From positions 1 to 64,000 of the forward strand of contig JBEIHX010000008.1 in NCBI GenBank assembly GCA_040381075.1: a DNA stretch of 64,000 bases, given 5' to 3'. Shown here in pieces: positions 54,258 to 63,123 of this stretch (position 1 is its first letter; every line of letters begins with the position of its first letter). The translations under genes and the position numbers were made by a program. Below the pieces are notes generated by a model, which had not been told where the DNA came from, did no database searches, and was given only the letters and a program-made list of their open reading frames with translations. Source of the DNA: JBEIHX01 sp040381075 (GTDB taxonomy: Bacteria; Pseudomonadota; Alphaproteobacteria; Caulobacterales; Aquidulcibacteraceae).

Positions 54258-54771
54258 GTCGAACCTCCGAAAGATCCAAATTCGCCAGTCCGGATCGGGT
54301 TTACTCCCGAGCTTGCGGATTGCGGTCCCCCAAGCAGATCTCGCTCGCCTGGTTACCCGGTCACCCTAAAGGGCTTTGTTACGGAAACGTCAACGACAGC
54401 TCCCCCCTGCCGCCGCAGTTTCGCCGCATCTGTTGCAGAGGCGCCTCAGTGTTGGGCGCCGGCCAATGCCGAGCAGGCAACGCAGCCAGCGGTCGATGTC
54501 CGGACTCGCGCAGCCTGGGGCGGCCTCACCGGGTTTGCTGCCCAGGGCGTCCCCATTGTCGGTCGACCCGGGATGGCGAGCCTCCGACGCCCTCCCGGCA
54601 GGAAGTCTGCGGTCCAGGCTGGGTTCCCGGGCTGGGTTCCCGGGCTGGGTTCCCGGGCTGGGTTCCTGGGGAGGCGGGCAGGAGCCGGCCGTTCGCCGGC
54701 AGGCTGGACGGCGGGAACCGCCGCCCTCGCCTGCCCGCGCGCAACGCGCGCCCCCCGCCCGGCGCGGCCGG
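54258..54771. other. Intergenic region with 13-bp array
   Basis: About 510 bp between the receptor start and the oppA-like stop. Contains the array at 54618-54669; open frames elsewhere are low in complexity. Confidence 0.55.
54618..54669. repeat. Tandem array, 4 x 13 bp
   Basis: Units GCTGGGTTCCCGG at 54618, 54631, 54644 (identical) and 54657 (one change). Located about 100 bp downstream of the oppA-like stop and 360 bp upstream of the receptor start. Confidence 0.92.
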
Positions 54772-56400
54772 CTATTTCACGCACAGGTACCGCGGACGAT
54801 GGATGTCGACGATGTTGTCGTTCCAGCCGGTGACGCGTGGATTGACCAGGTTCTTGGACACATAGGTGTAAACGGGAAACACGGCCGAATCGGCGAGCAG
54901 CTTCTTTTCAGCCTGCAGCAGCAGATCGGCGCGCCTCGCGAGATCGAGTTCCTGCTTGGCCTGGGCCAGAAGGCCGTCGTAACTCGAATTCACGTAGCGG
55001 CCGTAGTTCAATTGCCCGGACTTGCTGTCCAGGAGCATCAGAAAATTGATCGGATCGTCCAAGTCGGCGATCCAGGCGGCGTCCGCGACCTCAAAGTTGT
55101 TCTGTGAGAGGTTGTCGTAGTGGATCTGGGTATCGGTCGGCGCGAGCGACACCTTCACCCAGGGCGCGATCGATTGCCAGTCATTCTGGATCGCGGGCGC
55201 GATCCGCGGATTGTCCCCGGTGTTGCGGTGGGCGAACGTGAACGCCAGGGGTCTGTCAGGACCGAAGCCGGCCGCCTCCAGAAGCCGTCGCGCCTCGACC
55301 CGCCGGCTCGTCACCGGCGCGGACGCCCATCCCGGCGTCGCCCCGCCAGGATAGTTGGCCATGTTCGGGGGAACGAATGAGAAGGTGGGCACCTGACCGG
55401 CCCGCAGCACTTCCTTCGTGATGAAATCCCGGTCGATCGCCATGTTCAACGCTGTGCGCACACGCTCGTCCTTGAAGCGCGGGTCGGTCGTGTTGGCGAT
55501 CGCGTACCAGGTGCCCATGTAGGGCGCGATGCGGACATAGCCGGGCAATTCCTTCTTGAGGAACTCGACCTTCTGGCCAGGAATGTCGTTGCTGATGTCG
55601 AGTTCGCCATTGCGCACCCGACGCTCAGCTGCGTTCACATCGGTCGTGGGATAGTAGAAAATCTCGTCGATGCAGACGTTCGCGGCGTCGAAGAAGCGCT
55701 CGTTGCGGCGGACTTTGACGAAGTTGTTCGTCTGCCATTCCATGAGCTTGTAGGACCCGTTGACCTGGATGTTCTCCGGCTTGATCCAGTCATTGCCGAA
55801 CTTTTCCACCACGTGCCTGGGCACCGGGTAGCTGGTGTAGTGCATCAGCAGCGTGGGCAGATAGGGCGCAGGGTGCGCCAGGGTGATTTCGAAGGTCTTG
55901 GGATCGATGGCGCGCACCCCGAGCTGCTCAAGCGGCAGTTCACCCGCATTCACCGCCTGCGCGTTCCTGATGTCGTAGAGGATCGCCGCGTATTTCGCGG
56001 CCGTCTTTGGATCAAGGATGCGCCGGAAGGCGTATTCGAAGTCCCGCGCGGTGACGGCCACGCCGTCGGACCACACAGCGTCCCGCAACCTGAACGTCCA
56101 GACCAGACCATCGGCGCTGGTGGTCCAGCTTTCCGCCATGCCGGGGATCGGCTTGGCGTTGATGTCCTCGGTCGTGAGGCCCATGAACATCCCGCCGATG
56201 ATGTTGTTTTCCCAGGTGCCGCTCGCGCCGTGCGGATCGAGGGTGAGCGGCTCGGAGCCATTTCCGAAATGCAGCACCTTCGCGCCGGAGGCGTCGGCCG
56301 CCGGCTTGGGCCCGCCGCATCCGGCAAGCGCCAGCGCCGCGGCCGCCGCGCCAGCCATGGTCAGGCGCGCAACTCCGCGCCGTGTTCTGGAAAACAGCAT
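54772..56400 (-). CDS. Peptide ABC transporter binding protein (OppA-like)
   Basis: A 542-residue SBP family 5 lipoprotein. Lipobox LALAGC puts the lipidated Cys at 28. Family blocks: LHFGNGSEPLTLDPHG, VWTFRLRDAVWSDGVAVTARDFEYAFRRILDP and SQNNFEVADAAWIADLDDP. It captures oligopeptides in the periplasm for an Opp/Dpp-type ABC importer, whose permeases and ATPases are not adjacent. GGAGACGGGG precedes ATG 56400. Downstream on the same strand is the second large TonB receptor, which fits serial uptake across both membranes. Confidence 0.92.
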   Translation of the reverse strand: MLFSRTRRGVARLTMAGAAAAALALAGCGGPKPAADASGAKVLHFGNGSEPLTLDPHGASGTWENNIIGGMFMGLTTEDINAKPIPGMAESWTTSADGLVWTFRLRDAVWSDGVAVTARDFEYAFRRILDPKTAAKYAAILYDIRNAQAVNAGELPLEQLGVRAIDPKTFEITLAHPAPYLPTLLMHYTSYPVPRHVVEKFGNDWIKPENIQVNGSYKLMEWQTNNFVKVRRNERFFDAANVCIDEIFYYPTTDVNAAERRVRNGELDISNDIPGQKVEFLKKELPGYVRIAPYMGTWYAIANTTDPRFKDERVRTALNMAIDRDFITKEVLRAGQVPTFSFVPPNMANYPGGATPGWASAPVTSRRVEARRLLEAAGFGPDRPLAFTFAHRNTGDNPRIAPAIQNDWQSIAPWVKVSLAPTDTQIHYDNLSQNNFEVADAAWIADLDDPINFLMLLDSKSGQLNYGRYVNSSYDGLLAQAKQELDLARRADLLLQAEKKLLADSAVFPVYTYVSKNLVNPRVTGWNDNIVDIHRPRYLCVK

Positions 56401-56725
56401 CCCCGTCTCCTTCTCCCCGCCCCGCCCTGCAGCGCACGCCTGCGCGCCTGGCTTTTCCTCACGCCAGCCGGCGCGTAACGTTTGGCGTACCGCTTGGCAA
56501 GGCGGCGTGCGGTGCGCAGTGCAGGATCGCGGCTGAAGCTGGCGTGAATGTGATGGAAGAGCCCACGCTGGACCTGTCGGCGGGACAGTGAGCAGGCGTC
56601 GGCTGACGCTGCGGCAGGGGAGACGGGACATGGTGCAGGATGGTTTGGCGGCGGGGCGCCAAAGCATGACCCACGGGGGCATGACCCACGGGGGCATGAC
56701 CGACGGGGGGATGACCGACGGGGGC
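56401..56725. other. Divergent region with start-codon repeats
   Basis: About 325 bp between the oppA-like start and the exported unknown gene; includes the array at 56666-56725. Confidence 0.6.
56666..56725 (+). repeat. Tandem array, 4 x 15 bp, repeated start sites
   Basis: Units ATGACCCACGGGGGC at 56666, 56681, 56696 and 56711, followed in phase by ATGGCC at 56726. Every unit places a G-run just before the next ATG, all in the same frame. Confidence 0.92.
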
Positions 56726-57322
56726 ATGGCCAGTCGGCGCATGGCCAATCGGGCTCTCGCCAGCCGCGCGATAAGCGGTCTGGGACGACTGCTGGCGGCG
56801 TTCGGCGTCGCCGCGAGCCTGACGGTTGCGCAGGCCCAGACCCCCGCTCCGGCGGCGGCAAGCCCGCTGGCGAAGGTCTACGACTGCGCCGCTATCGCCT
56901 CTGACCCGGACCGTCTCGCCTGCTACGACGCTGCGGTCGGACGGCTCAAAGAGGCCGAAACCAAGGGCGATGTGGTCGCGATCGACCGCGAATCCGTCAC
57001 CCGCATCAAGCGCGAGGCGTTCGGATTCCCGATTCCATCACTGCCGAGTTTCGTGCGTGGGGCGATTGGCGGCGGGGACGATAGCGGCCAGGAAGACGCT
57101 GAAGCGCGCGGCCAGACAATGGTGATCGAGCGCATTGGCAAGGCCGGTGACCGGACGGCGTACGTCTTCACCAACGGGCAGGTCTGGCATGCAACGGAGC
57201 CGGGCGCGCTGCGCGGGGCGAAACCAGGCATGAGCATAACGATCAAGCCTGCTGCGCTGGGATCGTTTCTCGCCAGCCTGGAAGGCCGCAACCAGTCCCA
57301 GCGGGTGCGGCGACAGCGCTGA
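56726..57322 (+). CDS. Exported protein of unknown function
   Basis: A 198-residue periplasmic protein if started at 56726. Signal peptide region ISGLGRLLAAFGVAASLTVAQA; the mature start has YDCAAIASDPDRLACYDAAVGRL, a paired-Cys motif (C-x-x-I-...-R-L-x-C-Y-D) often seen at the N-terminus of small periplasmic proteins, including some near type VI secretion genes. The rest (MVIERIGKAGDRTAYVFTNGQVWHATEPG) looks like a small beta domain. Four in-frame upstream ATGs in the 15-bp array make the true start ambiguous. Confidence 0.75.
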   Translation: MASRRMANRALASRAISGLGRLLAAFGVAASLTVAQAQTPAPAAASPLAKVYDCAAIASDPDRLACYDAAVGRLKEAETKGDVVAIDRESVTRIKREAFGFPIPSLPSFVRGAIGGGDDSGQEDAEARGQTMVIERIGKAGDRTAYVFTNGQVWHATEPGALRGAKPGMSITIKPAALGSFLASLEGRNQSQRVRRQR

Positions 57323-57917
57323 GGATCCGGTCTTCCACGCAGGTCCGCCCGACGGTTCAGGCATGCGCCGCGGCGGCGGCGCTTTCAGCCCGCGGGCATG
57401 ACAGTCATCATTCCGGCGCGCCGGAGACGGCGCATTCGATTGGTCGGATCATGCGCCACCGGGTCTCAGTCGGCGGCGATCCGGCCGCGGACAGGTCCAG
57501 GCCCGATCCCGGCCCTGTCGCCGCGGGTGAGCGAGGCGTCACAGGCGCAATCGCCCGCGCCGACCCCAGCTCGACGGCAGACGTCGGCGCGCATTGGCCC
57601 CGCTGCAGGGCTGCGCCGACGCGTTGAGCCCGCAGGGGGCTGCCCCTGTCGCTCTGCGGTTGGCGCTGGGGCTCAGCACGAACGTCAGCGAGCCTGTGGG
57701 CGACATCATCGGTGCAGAACCATCCACCTGGACTGCGGGCGTGGCGTCGTGGCGTTGACGCGCTGAGGGCCTGCGACGGCGCGGCCATCCCCGAAAGACC
57801 AGCCGGGCCCGCCGGCGGCAGACCGCCGTTTGGTGGCCTGCTGTCGCGTGTCACGGGGGCGTGCGCCCCGATCGCATGTCGCGGTTGAAGTTCTTTCCGC
57901 GGTCCGGGGCGACGCCA
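57323..57917. other. Intergenic region, nothing recognised
   Basis: About 595 bp. Open frames on both strands are compositionally biased; no repeat, RNA gene or terminator was identified. Confidence 0.5.
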
Positions 57918-58283
57918 CTATCGGGCTTTCTGGCTTTCGCTAGGTGCGCCGCCCGTGTCATCGCCGGCGCGCCGACGCAGCGAGGCGAGGGCGATCAGGG
58001 TCTGGGTCGGCGCAAAACCGTCAATCTGTTCCGTGGGGTCAGCCAGCTCCCAAAGCGCGAACAAGCCCTTCCAGCCCCACAAGAGCACGGCGACGCCAGC
58101 GGCCAGGGCGTCCATTCCGACTCCGAGGATCGGCGCGCGTCCAATCGTGAAATCGATCAGGTCGAGCACAAGCGCGATCGCGAATTTGGCTGCGACTGGC
58201 GCGCGCACCCCATCCGCCCAGGTCCAGCCGGCGGAGATGTTGGACGGCGCACGCTGCGTCAGGGGGCGGCGATCAGGATCCAT
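57918..58283 (-). CDS. Small membrane protein, unknown
   Basis: A 121-residue protein with two hydrophobic segments (about 30-52, AAKFAIALVLDLIDFTIG, and about 55-78, GMDALAAGVAVLLWGWKGLFALW) and a polar C-terminal tail (FAPTQTLIALASLRRR). The helical hairpin with short ends resembles many small inner-membrane proteins; no family recognised. Start at 58283 has a weak ribosome site. Divergent from the PhnC-PhnD fusion gene. Confidence 0.65.
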   Translation of the reverse strand: MDPDRRPLTQRAPSNISAGWTWADGVRAPVAAKFAIALVLDLIDFTIGRAPILGVGMDALAAGVAVLLWGWKGLFALWELADPTEQIDGFAPTQTLIALASLRRRAGDDTGGAPSESQKAR

Positions 58284-58418
58284 GGATCGGGAGTGTGGGG
58301 CCGTCGGGACGCATGTGCAAGCTGGCCGCCGGCGGAACAGCCGGCGCGCTCGCAGGGCGCTGACGACGCGCCAGGGTATGCCTCGACCGGGGAACCGGCG
58401 TGCGATCTCACCGCCGCG

Positions 58419-58447
58419 GTGTCCCGCGCACGCCCTGCGCGGGACAC
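58419..58447. promoter_or_regulatory. Perfect 11-bp inverted repeat
   Basis: GTGTCCCGCGC (58419-58429) and GCGCGGGACAC (58437-58447) are exact reverse complements with a 7-base loop. No T-run follows on either strand, so it may be an operator or an RNA hairpin in the leader of the fusion gene about 134 bp downstream. Confidence 0.5.
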
Positions 58448-58581
58448 GGAGCGGGCGACGGAGCGCACGAACTCCCGCAGGACCGGTGCGCTGGCAGTCG
58501 GCCGCGCCCCCTGGACGCCCGGGCTGCGGTGAGGCATGACCTCGACCCGGCGCTGCGGCAGCGGCGGTGACGGGGGCCGGG

Positions 58582-60483
58582 ATGGCGACGGCAAGCGACG
58601 GATCCACAGCAGCGTTCGCGGTGGATGTGGTCAACACGTCCAAGACATTTGGTGCGCGCAGGGCGCTCGACGGCGTCTCGCTGCGCATCGCACCGGGCGA
58701 GATGGCGGCGCTCATCGGGCCGTCGGGGTCCGGCAAGTCGACCCTGCTGCGCGCCTGCGCCGGCCTCATGGCGGCCGATCCGGGCTCGGGCCCGATCCGT
58801 GTCAACGGCGTCAAGGTCCAGGACGACGGCGCACTCGCCGGAACCGCGCTCGAAGCGCGCCGCTCGCTTGGCTTCGTGGCGCAGCAATTCAATCTGGTGG
58901 GGCGTCTGTCGCTGTTCACCAATGTCATGCTTGGCACGCTGGGGCGTCTGGGGTTCTGGCGCGGACTTCTGGGCCTCTGGCCGCAGCCGGACAAGGCCCG
59001 CGCCATGGCCGCGCTCGCCCGTGTCGGCATCGCAGACTACGCCGCACAGCGCGCCAACACGCTGTCCGGGGGCCAGCAGCAGCGTGGTGCGATCGCCCGC
59101 GGCCTCGTCCAGGGCGCCCGCACGCTGTTTCTGGATGAACCGGTGGCGTCGCTGGATCCGGTCTCGGCGCGCACGGTGATGCAGCTGGTGCGCGATCTCA
59201 ACCGGCAGGATGGGGTCGGCGTCGTCGTGACGCTGCACCAGATCGACCATGCGCGAAAATACTGCGACCGCATCATCGCGCTGCGCGCCGGCAGGATCGT
59301 CTATGACGGGTCGGTTGAGGGGCTTACGCCGGCTGTGCTGAGCGATGTTTACGGCGCTGAGTACGACCCGGAGACCGGCGAAGCAGCGGTTGCCGAGGCA
59401 GACCCTGTGATCGCGGCGGCGCGTCCACAGAGCCGCTGGCTCGGCTGGCTGCAGGCGGCGGCCGCCGCGGCGCTGGTGGCGGGCGCAGCCTATCTTGCGC
59501 TCGGCCGCGAAACGCAGCAGGCGGACCTCAATTTCTCCATTCTGGCGACGGAGAACTCGCAGAACCAGGCCGACCGGTGGGAGCCGTTCCTGGCCGACAT
59601 GCGCCGCCAGACCGGGCTGTCAATCAAGCCGTTTTTTGGCTCGAACTACAATGCCCTCGTCAACGCCATGCGCTTCAACCAGACCCAGGTCGGCTGGTTC
59701 TCGAACAAGTCCGGCCTGGAGGCGGTGCGCCAGGCGAATGCAGAGGTGTTCCTGCGCTCCGCGGATGCGTCCGGCGTGGACGGGTACAATTCCGTTATCA
59801 TCGTGCCCGCGCAGTCGACGCTGACCCTGGACCAGCTGCTGACCTGCGACAGGACCCTCGACTTCGGCATGGGCGACGCAAACTCGACATCCGGAACGCT
59901 GGCCCCGATGGCCTATCTGTTCGCGCCCCGCGACATCGACCCGAACACCTGTTTCAAGACCGTGCGGTCCGCCAACCATGAAGCCAATGTGCGCGCCGTC
60001 GCCAACGGACTGCTGCCAGCGGCCACCAACAACACGACCAGTCTCGAAGTCCTGAACCAGGATGATCCCGCGCTGATCGGCAGGATCAGGATCCTTTGGC
60101 GCTCGCCGACCCTGCCGGAGGATCCGATTGTCGTGCGCTCAGATCTTGACCCGACCGTGCGTGCGAAAATACGTCAGTTTTTCCTTACCTATGGCCGCCA
60201 GGGCGATCTCGCGCAGCAGACCCGCGAGCGCCAGATTCTCGCCAACCTGTCGTTCGGGCTGTTTCAGCCGGCGGATAACACGCACCTCCTGCCCGTGCGC
60301 GAAATGGAGGCGACCGAGAAGCTGATGCTGGCCCAGAGGAGCGGCGACGCCGCTCAGCTTGAGGCGGCCAAGGCCGCCCTTGAGGCGATCCGCGCGGAGC
60401 GTCTGGCGGCGGACGCAACGCCCATTCAGCTCCTGGCCAATCCGCCCCTGCCGCCCGGCGTCAGGCTGATGGAGGACAAGTGA
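58582..60483 (+). CDS. PhnC-PhnD fusion: ABC ATPase plus binding protein
   Basis: A 633-residue two-part protein. Residues 1-270 are a complete PhnC-type ABC ATPase: Walker A GPSGSGKS (46-53), Q-loop near AQQFN, signature LSGGQQQRG (161-169), Walker B TLFLDEP (181-187) and H-loop His219. A hydrophobic helix follows at about 287-306. Residues 315-633 are a PhnD/PtxB-type phosphonate (or phosphite) binding domain, including DANSTSGTLAP. With the ATPase in the cytoplasm the helix would place the binding domain in the periplasm. No frameshift signs. The ATG at 58582 is favoured; GTG at 58567 is also open. The stop overlaps the phnE start (ATGA). Confidence 0.9.
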   Translation: MATASDGSTAAFAVDVVNTSKTFGARRALDGVSLRIAPGEMAALIGPSGSGKSTLLRACAGLMAADPGSGPIRVNGVKVQDDGALAGTALEARRSLGFVAQQFNLVGRLSLFTNVMLGTLGRLGFWRGLLGLWPQPDKARAMAALARVGIADYAAQRANTLSGGQQQRGAIARGLVQGARTLFLDEPVASLDPVSARTVMQLVRDLNRQDGVGVVVTLHQIDHARKYCDRIIALRAGRIVYDGSVEGLTPAVLSDVYGAEYDPETGEAAVAEADPVIAAARPQSRWLGWLQAAAAAALVAGAAYLALGRETQQADLNFSILATENSQNQADRWEPFLADMRRQTGLSIKPFFGSNYNALVNAMRFNQTQVGWFSNKSGLEAVRQANAEVFLRSADASGVDGYNSVIIVPAQSTLTLDQLLTCDRTLDFGMGDANSTSGTLAPMAYLFAPRDIDPNTCFKTVRSANHEANVRAVANGLLPAATNNTTSLEVLNQDDPALIGRIRILWRSPTLPEDPIVVRSDLDPTVRAKIRQFFLTYGRQGDLAQQTRERQILANLSFGLFQPADNTHLLPVREMEATEKLMLAQRSGDAAQLEAAKAALEAIRAERLAADATPIQLLANPPLPPGVRLMEDK

Positions 60484-61286
60484 TGAGCGTGAACGCCGCC
60501 GCCATCCCCGCCCCGCCGGAAAAATCGCCGACCGATCGCCTGTTCGACCTTGTCGTCTGGGGCGGCGTGGCTTTCCTGCTGCTGGTCAGCTTCGCGCCAG
60601 CAGAGATCTTCAAGTTTCCGCTGCTGTTCACGAATTCGCAGAACATGCAGACCTTCGCACGGGAGTTTCTCAACCCCGACTGGTCGCGACTGGCCCAGTA
60701 TCTCGATGCGATGTGGCTGACGGTGCAGATCGCGATCTGGGGCACTTTCCTCGCGGTGATCTTTTCGGTCCCGTTCGGCCTCCTGTGCGCGCGCAACATC
60801 GCCCCGGCCTGGCTTGTCTGGCCGATGCGCCGACTGATGGACATCCTGCGGTCGGTAAACGAGCTCGTCCTGGGAACGATCTTTCTCGTTGCGGTTGGGC
60901 TTGGGCCGTTCGCTGGCGTCATGGCGCTCGCGCTGCACACGATGGGAGTGCTTGGCAAATTGTTTTCCGAGGCCGTGGAGGCGATTGATCCCCGCCCGGT
61001 TGAAGGCGTGCGCGCCACCGGCGCCGGCAAGCTCCAGGAAGTGGTCTGGGGCGTCATCCCGCAGGTTGCGCCGTTGTGGACCAGCTACGCGCTCTATCGC
61101 TTCGAGAGCAATTCGCGCTCGGCCACGGTGCTTGGCCTGATCGGCGCCGGCGGCGTCGGACAGCTGCTGTTTGAAAGCATCAACAGCTTCAATTACGGCC
61201 AGACGGCCGCCATCGCCATCGTGATCGTCGTGGCGGTCAGCCTGATTGACCTGTTGAGCCAGGTGTTGCGCAACCGACTCCTCTGA
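60483..61286 (+). CDS. phnE: Phosphonate-type ABC permease PhnE
   Basis: A 267-residue inner-membrane permease with about six helices. The EAA loop is seen in EAVEAIDPRPVEGVRATGAGKLQEVVW (with the conserved Gly) followed by IPQVAP, and the N-terminal block LAQYLDAMWLTVQIAIWGT is typical of PhnE. Translation is coupled to the PhnC-PhnD fusion. Together they form a complete importer for phosphonate, phosphite or phosphate. No C-P lyase or phosphonatase genes are in the window, so the substrate is open. Confidence 0.92.
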   Translation: MSVNAAAIPAPPEKSPTDRLFDLVVWGGVAFLLLVSFAPAEIFKFPLLFTNSQNMQTFAREFLNPDWSRLAQYLDAMWLTVQIAIWGTFLAVIFSVPFGLLCARNIAPAWLVWPMRRLMDILRSVNELVLGTIFLVAVGLGPFAGVMALALHTMGVLGKLFSEAVEAIDPRPVEGVRATGAGKLQEVVWGVIPQVAPLWTSYALYRFESNSRSATVLGLIGAGGVGQLLFESINSFNYGQTAAIAIVIVVAVSLIDLLSQVLRNRLL

Positions 61287-61311
61287 TCAGGGGCCGCGCC
61301 GGGCCTCGTCT

Positions 61312-61351
61312 CCCCAAGTCAAGGCGAAGGGCCCCAGGTCAAGGCGCAGGG
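61312..61351. repeat. Direct repeat, 2 x 20 bp
   Basis: Two 20-bp copies of CCCCARGTCAAGGCGMAGGG at 61312 and 61332, in the short gap between the convergent phnE and GMC oxidoreductase stops. Confidence 0.85.
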
Positions 61352-61354
61352 ACG

Positions 61355-63016
61355 TCATGCCGCCTGATCCTCCGCAATCGGGACATCTTCGCCCGGCAGC
61401 GGCGGTCTGGCGCAGATCATGTCGGCGGCCTTCTCCGCAAGCATGATGGTGGGTGCATTGGTGTTGCCTCCCACCAGGGTCGGCATCACCGACGCATCAA
61501 CCACCCGCAGGCCCTCCAGACCGCGGACACGCAGGCTCGCATCGACCACGGCGCGATCATCGACGCCCATCCGGCAGCTGCCGACGGGATGGTAGATCGT
61601 TTCCGCCGTCTCACGGATCCAGGCGTCGATCTGCGCATCCGTGCGCACCGTCGGCCCCGGTTCGCGCTCAGGCCCGCGGAAGGGCGCAAGCGCCGGCTGG
61701 CTGAAGATGTCGCGCACGACTTTGACGGCGGCGCGCAGGGCGAGGCGGTCTTCCTCGGCGGCGAGATAATTCGGGTCGATCACGGGATCAGCGAAGGGGT
61801 CGGCGGAGGCCAGGGTGACTGCACCGCGGCTTTGCGGGCGCAGCTGGCAGGCGTGGACACAATAGCCATCCTCAGTCATCTCCACCCGCGCGTGATCCTT
61901 GACGATCGCGTTGACGAAGTGGAGCTGCAGATCGGGACGGTCGAGTTCGGCGCGCGATTTGAGGAAGCCGCCGGCTTCCAGGAAATTCTCCCGGCCTGGT
62001 CCCTTGCGACGCAGCATGTAGTCGAGACCCACGGCAAGCCTGTTCAGTCCTTTGTTGACGGTGTAGGCGGTGATCGGCCTTGTGCAGGCGTGTGCGAGCA
62101 GGACGTCGAGATGATCCTGCAGGTTCTCGCCGACATCGGGATGGTCGAGCAGGACCGGAAGACCGTGCCGGCGCAACTCCTCAGCCGGCCCGATGCCCGA
62201 CAGCTTGAGCACCTGGGGCGATTGCACCGCGCCGGCGGCGAGGATCACCTCACGCCGGACCCGCACTGCACCTGGCTGAGCCCCGGGTTTGTTGACAAAC
62301 TCGGCGCCCACCGCTCGGCCTTTTTCGATCAGGATCCGGCTGGTGCGCGCGCCGGTCTCCCAGAACAGGTTGGGACGGGCGAGCGCAGGATGAAGGTAGG
62401 CGAACGACGCGCTCGCGCGTTCGCCGTTGCGGATCGTCAGCTGGTAGAATCCCATGCCCTCCTGCTGACGGCCGTTGAAGTCCTCGGTCAGCGGATGTCC
62501 CGCTTCGCGGCCTGCCGCGACAAATGCGGAGAACAGGGGATTGGCGGATCGTCCCCAGGACACGCCGAGCGGGCCGCCGACCCCGTGATAGGGGTCCGCG
62601 CCGGCCTCGAAGTCCTCGGAGCGGCGGAAATACGGCAGCACGTCGCGATAGGCCCAGCCTTCGAGCCCCATCTGGCGCCACTGGTCATAATCTCGGGCGT
62701 GGCCGCGGATATAGACCATCCCGTTGATCGACGATGAACCGCCCCAGCCCTTGCCGCGCGGCCACCACAGCCGCCGCCCGTTGAGATGGGTCTGCGGCGC
62801 GGTTTCGAAACCCCAGTTGTAGGCGTTCCTGGACTTGAACAGGGATCCGGCCCCGGCCGGCATTCTGACCAGGAGAGAGCCGTCCTTGCCGCCGGCCTCC
62901 AGCAACAGAACCGTGACGCCAGCCTCTTCGGTCAATCGATTGGCGAGCACGCAGCCCGCCGATCCGGCGCCAATGATGACGTAGTCGAATTCAGTCATGG
63001 CGCCGCGTTGGGGCAT
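61355..63016 (-). CDS. GMC family FAD oxidoreductase
   Basis: A 553-residue flavoprotein of the choline/alcohol dehydrogenase group. FAD motif IIGAGSAGCVLANRL near the N-terminus with LLLEAGG, the GMC signature PRGKGWGGSSSINGMVYIRGH region, GAVQSPQVLKLSGIGP, and the catalytic His in YHPVGSCRMG. Size and motifs resemble BetA and alcohol dehydrogenase AlkJ; without betB or betI nearby, an alcohol dehydrogenase is as likely as choline dehydrogenase. Start at 63016 has GAGGAACG upstream; the ATG six codons later lacks a site. Confidence 0.92.
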   Translation of the reverse strand: MPQRGAMTEFDYVIIGAGSAGCVLANRLTEEAGVTVLLLEAGGKDGSLLVRMPAGAGSLFKSRNAYNWGFETAPQTHLNGRRLWWPRGKGWGGSSSINGMVYIRGHARDYDQWRQMGLEGWAYRDVLPYFRRSEDFEAGADPYHGVGGPLGVSWGRSANPLFSAFVAAGREAGHPLTEDFNGRQQEGMGFYQLTIRNGERASASFAYLHPALARPNLFWETGARTSRILIEKGRAVGAEFVNKPGAQPGAVRVRREVILAAGAVQSPQVLKLSGIGPAEELRRHGLPVLLDHPDVGENLQDHLDVLLAHACTRPITAYTVNKGLNRLAVGLDYMLRRKGPGRENFLEAGGFLKSRAELDRPDLQLHFVNAIVKDHARVEMTEDGYCVHACQLRPQSRGAVTLASADPFADPVIDPNYLAAEEDRLALRAAVKVVRDIFSQPALAPFRGPEREPGPTVRTDAQIDAWIRETAETIYHPVGSCRMGVDDRAVVDASLRVRGLEGLRVVDASVMPTLVGGNTNAPTIMLAEKAADMICARPPLPGEDVPIAEDQAA

Positions 63017-63123
63017 TGCGCGTTCCTCATCTTGGGCGGCCTGATCCGCCCTGTGCGACCGATTGGGGCAAGTTGTAACGTCGCGTCAATGCTTCGATGT
63101 CACGCTAGGGTTGGAGCGTCATC

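Noticed and set aside
52845..54833. Antisense frame under the second large receptor
   Set aside because: Shadow; the minus strand carries all receptor motifs.
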